A stretch of DNA of 64,000 bases, taken from assembly GCA_021234155.1 (NCBI GenBank), contig JAJEKV010000163.1, positions 312,001 to 376,000 on the forward strand, in the 5' to 3' direction. The stretch comes from Isoetes taiwanensis. Lineage: Eukaryota > Streptophyta > Lycopodiopsida > Isoetales > Isoetaceae. The translations under genes and the position numbers were made by a program. The notes below the pieces were generated by a model that was given only the letters and a program-made list of their open reading frames with translations, ran no database searches and was not told the DNA's origin. Shown here in pieces: positions 60,004 to 64,000 of the stretch (position 1 is the stretch's first letter; each line of letters begins with the position of its first letter).

Positions 60004-62615
60004 ATAAAAAAAAAAAAAAAAAATCATAGGAATAAAGCAAACGCGATGTGAGTGTAAACATCCGTGTGGATTTTGTCACAAAGAAGATTGGTAAGTACAA
60101 AAATAAAATACTACAAAAATTTCAGTAAAAACTGAAGCGATATGTATATGCCTTTTATAGTTGCATGGCCCAATGGAAAGCATGATTAATTGAAGTGGGC
60201 AAGGACTCCATGACGCACCCACAATACGAGGTTAGAAATAAAAACAGCACATCTACCTCTAAAAGCGTGAAAAATTAGGTGCAAACGCAAACAATTTAAA
60301 TGCCTTTATCATGTAGCATCGTTGGGGCTCGGTATCGTTGGGCTTTAAAGTAGATGCCAACATTTTAACACATCAATTGAAGACTAATGTGCAAGAAATT
60401 TGTCGGCCTATTTTGTTGGCTCTTTAGTCATGCCTTCAATTTGTTAGATAGTAATTTTTAGTTCTATTATCAGTATTTTCTTCTTTCAATAGATGTTTTT
60501 CTTGATTTGTATTTGTTGCAATGCTCTCTAATGTTTTATATTTTCAAGTAGAGACACAATAAGAGTATTGACTTTAACGTTTAGGGTGGGACAGTATACA
60601 TTTCAACAATAATACAACCTACTTTCTTTCCTTTCAGCTTCATATCTTTATTTTCACTTAAAGCAAGCCTCAGATGGTCGGTTTTAAGACAGATTCCTTA
60701 TGAGTCTCTTCACCTTGGGCGAGAATCCTGGGGAACCTTCATTCAAATGCCAAAGTATTGTGAAAATTCATGCTTGCCCAAACTCAAGCACTCGTGACAC
60801 ACAAAAAAGGTGAACCAAAAAAGCCACTAGAGCTTCATCCAAAAGTATCAACCTACCTCCAACCTTCAAAGCACAGGGCCTCCATTTCCGTAGGGCACGA
60901 GGGCCTCAACTGTGCATATGCCGCCTCCAACCAGCGCGAGGGCTTCAACTAGGCATAATGGCCCCACCGTATACTAGGCCTCCAAAGAGGCTGATAGTTA
61001 CTAAATAAGGTCCACATTTAGGAGAAGGTGTGGGTGGGGCCCAATACTCAGGGAAGAAGAAGGAGATGCACCCATAGAGCCGAGTAAGTATGAGTAGGTG
61101 AGAAGGAATCAATAGGAAGCTAGAAGGGTAAGGACAAAATAACTAAAAGCATTCAACACTGTAGTTCTAGAACTTTGCTATTTTCCATTTAAAACGCATG
61201 GAAAACACCATTCTAGAACTACTAAGTGGATAGACATGACAAGAATGTCAAAACAGTATAAGAGTGAAAAGTAACGTAATCCCTTCTCTCGTGAGAGAGG
61301 AAATTAGGTAATACATGGAAACCAGCTGGAAAAAGTCAAGGACTAGAAATTCATAGTCTACCTTAGAAGGCCATACATGCTTTTTACCTCAAATCCGAGA
61401 GGGAGAAAAACCTTCTAAAATATGAATATGTAGTTAAGTAAAATAGATAAATGAAAGGAAGTATTAGGGAAACTGTGAATGTATCTCAATATAACAATAT
61501 AAATAAAGTTTGTTTTAAGGGCTTTGTACTCACCAAATACCCACCTTTTGAATAGGAAACATAAGCTCTACTTTGTGTGGGCCCATGTTATATACGCAAG
61601 ATTAGTTTGTGAAATGTAGTATGTGTATATATTATGTATGAGGGTTGTTATAGAGCGCAAAATTTCCCTCCTGGAAATTAAAATGGGAAACCGAAAAGCA
61701 AAAATGTAAGTATTAACTGAAAGGTTAGAACTAAAAAGAAAATGAATATTTATGCCAACTATATACCAACTAACTCTTACAAAACCATAAGTTAGCAACT
61801 TAACAATATTCAAGAAAAGCTCAAGTATGTGGTGCCTGTAAGCAAGGCCATTAACCAATATCCAAGATAGTCAAGTCATTTGAAAAACCTTGTCAAACAT
61901 CAAATAATATTCAGACGCCGCGTATTACCTCGCATCAAATATAACCACTCCATCTCATAGCAAGACCTTAAAAAATATTTATAAGGCCCTTGGTTGTATA
62001 AAAATCAACTTACATTACAAATTTAGCTTTACGCTTATCAAACCTCAAGGATCAATGGGTCAAAAGAAACTGCATTTGATTGCTAAACAAGAAATGAATA
62101 CAAGTAGAAAATAAATAAAGAATAAAATATAACTACGAGACACACTTAATTTATACTCGCGGTATGCTCTCTTGGGTTTATCAAATTGCTAAGACCGGTG
62201 ATTAAAAAGCAAATAAAAAGTCAGCATTTAAAGAAAATGTGGATGAACATACAGGAGTCCCTCTGCACTATCATTTTAAAGCGAGACCTTAAGAAAGAGT
62301 AAAGGCCTTAAGAATAGACAAATTCATGCAAAATCAGCTCAAATGTCAAGTCCAAACAAAAGTTAATTCTGAAAATGCAAGTGACAAACCTAAATTCCAA
62401 ATGTTAAGTCCAAATGTTAATTTAAAATGGGTGAAACTACTGCTTGAAGAAGTTTAAACTCGGGCAAAAGACATGCTTAAGACAACATTCATTCACAAAA
62501 TACCCTTCTAATAGATTAAAGACTCGTGAATAACATTGAAATCTAGTAACAGACTCAGAATAAACATCAACATCCCATTGATAATGCCGGAATCCCCGCC
62601 CTACTACATATCCTC
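60004..62615 (+). repeat. Block X, second copy (X2)
   Basis: Matches X1 from aaaaaaatcataggaa through cacatcaattgaagactaat, aaataaagtttgttttaagg and cattcattcacaaa to ccccgccctactac. Differences are dominated by short indels and scrambled patches more than substitutions. Right flank (from about 62616) is unrelated to Y. Confidence 0.85.
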
Positions 62616-64000
62616 AAGGCTATATAATATTGTTCCATATAGTAAGATACATAGTAATTCAAATAAGCTTCTCATTCAAATTTCAGACTCCCAGTTGTTG
62701 TCGCATGCAAACAAATACTGATTGCTGTACCCACACCGCTAGCTGTGCCGCGAAATCAAAATATGTAGACCTACCGCAACTTAGACATCGCATAATCGGG
62801 TTATTCACTTTTGCAACTTCTAGAACATCTCAATGCATTAAATGTAATCTAGCTCTTTAAAATAGAATTATGCAGAAAGATCAATATATATAACCTAGAA
62901 GCAGGAATGTAATGTTGTAAATGGAAGCAGTTTGGTCTTGCACAAGGTACCCTATTATGCTCTCAAAGATATGCAAATACATGCCGATCAAACAAAAGAT
63001 GGAGTTTAGTTGGTACATACAAAGCTTAGCCTAAGAGAGTGCGTTTGAGATATGCAGGGACTGTATAGAAATAGTCGCTTTAAATTCTGGTGAGGTTGGT
63101 GAAGTTGATCCCTAAAACATAGCACTTACCTCGTAGACAGTTTTGCGTGAAGGCCATAACCAAATTCAAACGCATTTCGTGGATTTCAAAAATACAAGGC
63201 ATGAGTTTGGAGCCAATCTAGATGTATGTACTTCTCGCGACCATTCCGCTGTGGTTCCATTCTGGATGGACAAATTAACGCTAGTAGACAAGCATCCGCC
63301 ATCAAGTCAGATCGCTGGCTTGTCCGACAAATTCTCTTTTATTCATTATGTGATGAGATGTGCAACCATTGCTATTGCCTTTGTCACTTTCCTCAAGACA
63401 AGAAGGAGTTATTACTGGCTGTTTCTGGAATGAGCTTTTCGATGTTGATACCCACGCTTAGCCCTTTTCTGCGATCCGTCTCAAAGACATACTCAGCTTG
63501 GATGTTGGTGCTCTGCCCTATTACCTCGCTTCTATGGTTTCAGATTGCCCTAATGGCCTTTTTGAAGAGACCGTTGGATTTGGAAAGTTGTGCAAAAGTG
63601 GGATGTGTGGGATTGGTGACCATTTGATTAGTCGTGATTTTGTGTCACGCGGCCGTGGGTTAGTTTTTTGAGGAGTAGCTACCCGGTTACATTCCACTCT
63701 AAGGTCTCTATCCAAACATCGCTTTCTCCGGGTGAAGATGCAAGTGCCTTTGGTATACCCATTTATTAAGAAGAGAAGGAGCTACTTTGATGCACCTATC
63801 AGCCTCTCCCGCCTCCTACTCAGCTCCCTGACTCGCTGGCCTCTGCTTAGATGCCCAGATGTGGCTTTCTCAGCTTGTGCTTTCCTCTCTTCCTTATCTC
63901 TTAGTTAGTTTGCTGGTTTTAAATTTGAAACTATCTACGGACACATAAGAAGATTAAGTAATTCCCCAAAACCATTGCCATAGTTGTTAGTTTAGACAGC
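62616..64000. other. Unassigned right end
   Basis: No recognised gene. Overlapping + frames at 63143-63433 and 63226-63627 (96 and 133 codons) are weakly coding-like but carry no family motif that I can name. Confidence 0.35.

Overview
The window looks like nuclear DNA of a seed plant with a large, repeat-rich genome, probably a gymnosperm. The grounds are plant-type genes with spliceosomal introns (an SBP-box factor, an OTU protease, tRNA-Arg), plant-type retrotransposons (Ty1/copia, Ty3/gypsy, L1-like LINEs, a MULE), long microsatellites, and a 10-kb intron holding a whole copia element. The gymnosperm assignment is inference. There are no bacterial operons and no CRISPR arrays.

Layout. 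1-3.2 kb: a three-exon SQUAMOSA-promoter-binding-like (SPL) gene on +, recognisable but broken by several indels. 5.1-5.8 kb: a Ty3/gypsy RNase H/integrase remnant. 7.5-7.9 kb: a G/A-only tract. 10.3-14.1 kb: a decayed LINE on the minus strand. 14.4-14.9 kb: a repeat of a GTCGAGAAAGGCC-like motif. 17.7-18.3 kb: a second LINE scrap. 18.9 kb: a (GT)60 tract. 21.4-23.2 kb: a chimera of gene fragments (cohesin SMC3, then a PDR-type ABCG transporter, then probably a PPR protein). 20.8-29.9 kb: a cluster of minus-strand LINEs, several ending beside GA microsatellites and sharing a 30-nt 3' hairpin. 30.4-33.3 kb: a decayed MULE transposase on minus.

34.5-45.8 kb holds the best-preserved host locus: tRNA-Arg(UCU) on minus, and head-to-head with it a seven-exon OTU deubiquitinase gene on +. 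The splice phases of the seven exons join into one open frame of 228 residues. Its last intron (35617-45654) contains a LINE 3' end, a copia scrap and a complete copia element (Copia-1, 40292-45229) with near-identical LTRs and a 5-bp target duplication. A second complete copia (Copia-2, minus, 46237-50847) sits about 0.4 kb past the OTU stop codon.

51-64 kb is non-coding repeat terrain: a 10-bp-period GATTC array, local duplications, and a 3.4-kb two-block unit present twice in circularly permuted order (X-Y, then Y-X). I could not assign the rest.

A caution runs through the window. Coding remnants are broken mostly by single-base indels, even inside Copia-1, whose LTRs differ by only one homopolymer base. 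Some of this decay may be consensus error rather than biology.
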